A DNA stretch of 64,000 bases, taken from Prunella strophiata (Eukaryota; Chordata; Aves; Passeriformes; Prunellidae). The stretch spans positions 13,084,040 to 13,148,039 of the forward strand of contig JAZBQD010000034.1 in the NCBI GenBank assembly GCA_036583965.1. The letters run 5' to 3'. A program made the position numbers and the translations under genes. The notes beneath the pieces are model-generated. The model worked only from the letters and a program-made list of their open reading frames with translations, did no database searches and was not told where the DNA came from. Positions 62,201-64,000 of the stretch are shown here, piece by piece; the first letter of the stretch is position 1, and every line of letters begins with the position of its first letter.

Positions 62201-64000
62201 CAAGGAAGTTGTGAAAGGAGGGGAAAGAAAAGGAAAACAGGTATTTGGTTTGGGGTTTTACTTTCTATTATTTTCTGGAGTCAGCCACAATATAAAATTT
62301 TGCTGGTGCAGGTGGAGGGACACACGAGTGAATTAAAATCAGCCCAACTTCCTACCTGTCCATGAGATAAACTCTTGCAGGAAGGTTTTCTGGGTTTCCA
62401 TGAAATACATCACTCACCACCAGCTTGTACAATGCCAGGTCTGATGCAAGGAAGAATAAAAAAATGCATCAGCTGTGTAATGGTAAAGGTCTGTCCTAGG
62501 TCTTGCTTCCCAGATAGAAGCAGTTAGCAAGAAGAAAAAATGTGTGATGAGATTTTCAAAGAATGTGAGTAAGATCTAAATGCTGGGAGTGGAAGTTTGG
62601 AAAGGCTCTGGAGGCAGTAAGAGTTGAGGGAGGGCAGACAGGGATGTGCCAGCATTTTGGGCAGCTGGAAATGTGAACCACCCTTCCTTAGGCTAATTGT
62701 GCAGAAAAAGAGCCTGGTGCTGCAGTTTTCTCTGCAAAATGGGGTAATTGTGCAGCAGCACCAGCATTTACTGACTATGGAGTCTGCTTATTTCCCCCTA
62801 TTTTTTATTATCAGCAAAACCTTAATTACAGCTTACCTGCCACCTTCTGCCTACATTTACAATGCAATAAATTTTCAGTCTCCCTATGTAATCTGCATCT
62901 CAAACAGTGCTGGGCTCTGGCAATGGGCATTATTGATTCTTTGAAGAAATTAGAACAGCATTTGTTCCAAGGAAAATGGGGATGGAGAGGTGTACATGTG
63001 CACATGCCAAGTATTAAAATGTCCCCTCTCCCCACCAGCACTCACTTGTCTGTTCTTTATTGAGCAACACGTTTCCAGGTTAGAAACCCAGTACAATTAT
63101 TTTAAAGTGATTGATGGGAGTCACAAGTAGCAGGAAGAGGAATTTGGACTGAATTAGATTCCTCACTTTCCAAAATCCAGCAGGTTTTGTTAGTGTTTTT
63201 TTTTTTTTTTTTCCCTTCTCTTGGTTGTAGGACTATTTAAAATGGTATGCAGGAAAAGATAGTCATTTAATGATTTAAAAAGTGAGAAATCACTTTGCAA
63301 CATTTAACTGATTTTTTTCTGTTTGAGTATAGGAGCAGATGTGGCTGTGAACAGTAATTAAAGGTGGAATCAATGGGTTCTTGGCTGTTGGAAAGTTAAA
63401 AATAGCTAGAAATAGAGTGAATTAATTATTTGAAAAATATTGCCTGTCAGATTACTGCTACCTTGAAAATATGTACAACACAATTCATTAAAAGAGTCTG
63501 GAAATGAAAATTGGCTTCTTGTTTAAGGTTTGTGTTAATTTGTCATTAATATTCATTGACTTAATGAAGGCCATAACTGCTGCAGCATCTGGCTGACCTC
63601 AGATGAGGCTCTGTGTGCTCTAGTGCACTCTACAGAGGTTTCCCAAATACTTTAATTTAATAAATATTAGAGCCACGTTCTCATCTGATGTGAACTACAG
63701 TGAGATCAGTGCACCCATTGTGGTTAGCACCCAGGGATGATTGTCAGGGATTGGAGAATGCTCAGCCCTGGGGTGGAACCCAGCAGGGGCAGTGCTGCCT
63801 GTGGGAGCTCTGTTACTGCCCAGGGATGAAAGAGCTGAAATGCTGTGAGCAGGAGGACACTGAGCTGTTGGAGTGATGGGTGACATGCAAAGCCTGTGAC
63901 TTCACTGCTCTCACCCTGTGATGCAGAGACCAGTCAGGAGGGTGATGAGAGTCCTTCCATCACTGAGTGCTGAAGGCAGAGCCTGGTTCCTCTCACAGCT
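59245..64000. other. Gene-free unique sequence
   Basis: No gene or interspersed repeat is recognised up to the end of the window. A run of 17 T lies at 63196-63212. Open frames are at most 106 codons. AT-rich stretches at 61900-62160 and 63400-63560 are non-repetitive. Confidence 0.65.
63196..63212 (+). repeat. T homopolymer (17)
   Basis: The longest homopolymer noted in the window: 17 T followed by CCC. On the minus strand it would be an A run, but no retroposed sequence is visible on its 3'-side neighbour. Confidence 0.85.

Noticed and set aside
1..64000. CRISPR arrays, operons, phage or bacterial mobile systems
   Set aside because: The sequence is vertebrate nuclear DNA with CR1 elements; no spaced identical repeats or prokaryotic gene organisation is present.

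Overview
This window looks like 64 kb of non-coding vertebrate nuclear DNA from a bird, most likely a songbird (passerine). The evidence is a set of 5'-truncated CR1 LINE fragments on both strands. Several end in the CR1 3' tail, with the terminal octamer-like repeats (ATTCTGTG / ATTCTATG). There is also a solo LTR of a type I associate with passerine endogenous retroviruses. The base composition is AT-leaning and CpG-poor, with many T or A homopolymers and no operon-like coding density. Species and chromosome cannot be assigned from the sequence alone.

I find no protein-coding gene I can support. Open reading frames are all short (the longest is 188 codons and lies mostly inside an antisense CR1 fragment). 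They start at arbitrary methionines, are often shadowed by ORFs on other frames, and show no recognisable domain. I see no exon with paired splice sites and a known protein family, no CpG island, no tRNA, rRNA or snRNA, and no CRISPR array. The window is best read as intergenic or deep-intronic sequence.

Layout: 1-9 kb is mostly unique sequence holding one 54-bp LTR-like foldback element with a 5-bp target duplication (2983-3036). 9.1-9.3 kb is a T/G-rich stretch with a probable LTR 3' relic. 10.2-11.9 kb contains three CR1 3' tails and a possible conserved non-coding block. 12-24 kb is unique apart from a small CR1 tail at 16.7 kb, a perfect hairpin at 17.4 kb and an A/C-only strand-biased tract at 22.5 kb. 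24-26.4 kb is the most repeat-dense part, with a CR1 at 24.0 kb and a broken antisense CR1 cluster at 25.7-26.4 kb. 28.3-28.8 kb is a solo LTR whose 5' end carries a perfect 36-bp tandem duplication. 29-49 kb is mainly unique with one short CR1 tail at 35.5 kb. A 315-bp antisense CR1 sits at 49.7-50.0 kb and a 160-bp sense CR1 at 59.1-59.2 kb. Candidate conserved regulatory blocks are listed on compositional grounds only.

There is no gene set to work together. If the region has a function, it is more likely regulatory or structural than coding. The most unusual items are the 54-bp foldback element, the 36-bp tandem duplication in the LTR, the rearranged CR1 cluster and three perfect 11-bp-stem hairpins with tiny loops. 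I see no convincing undescribed coding system.
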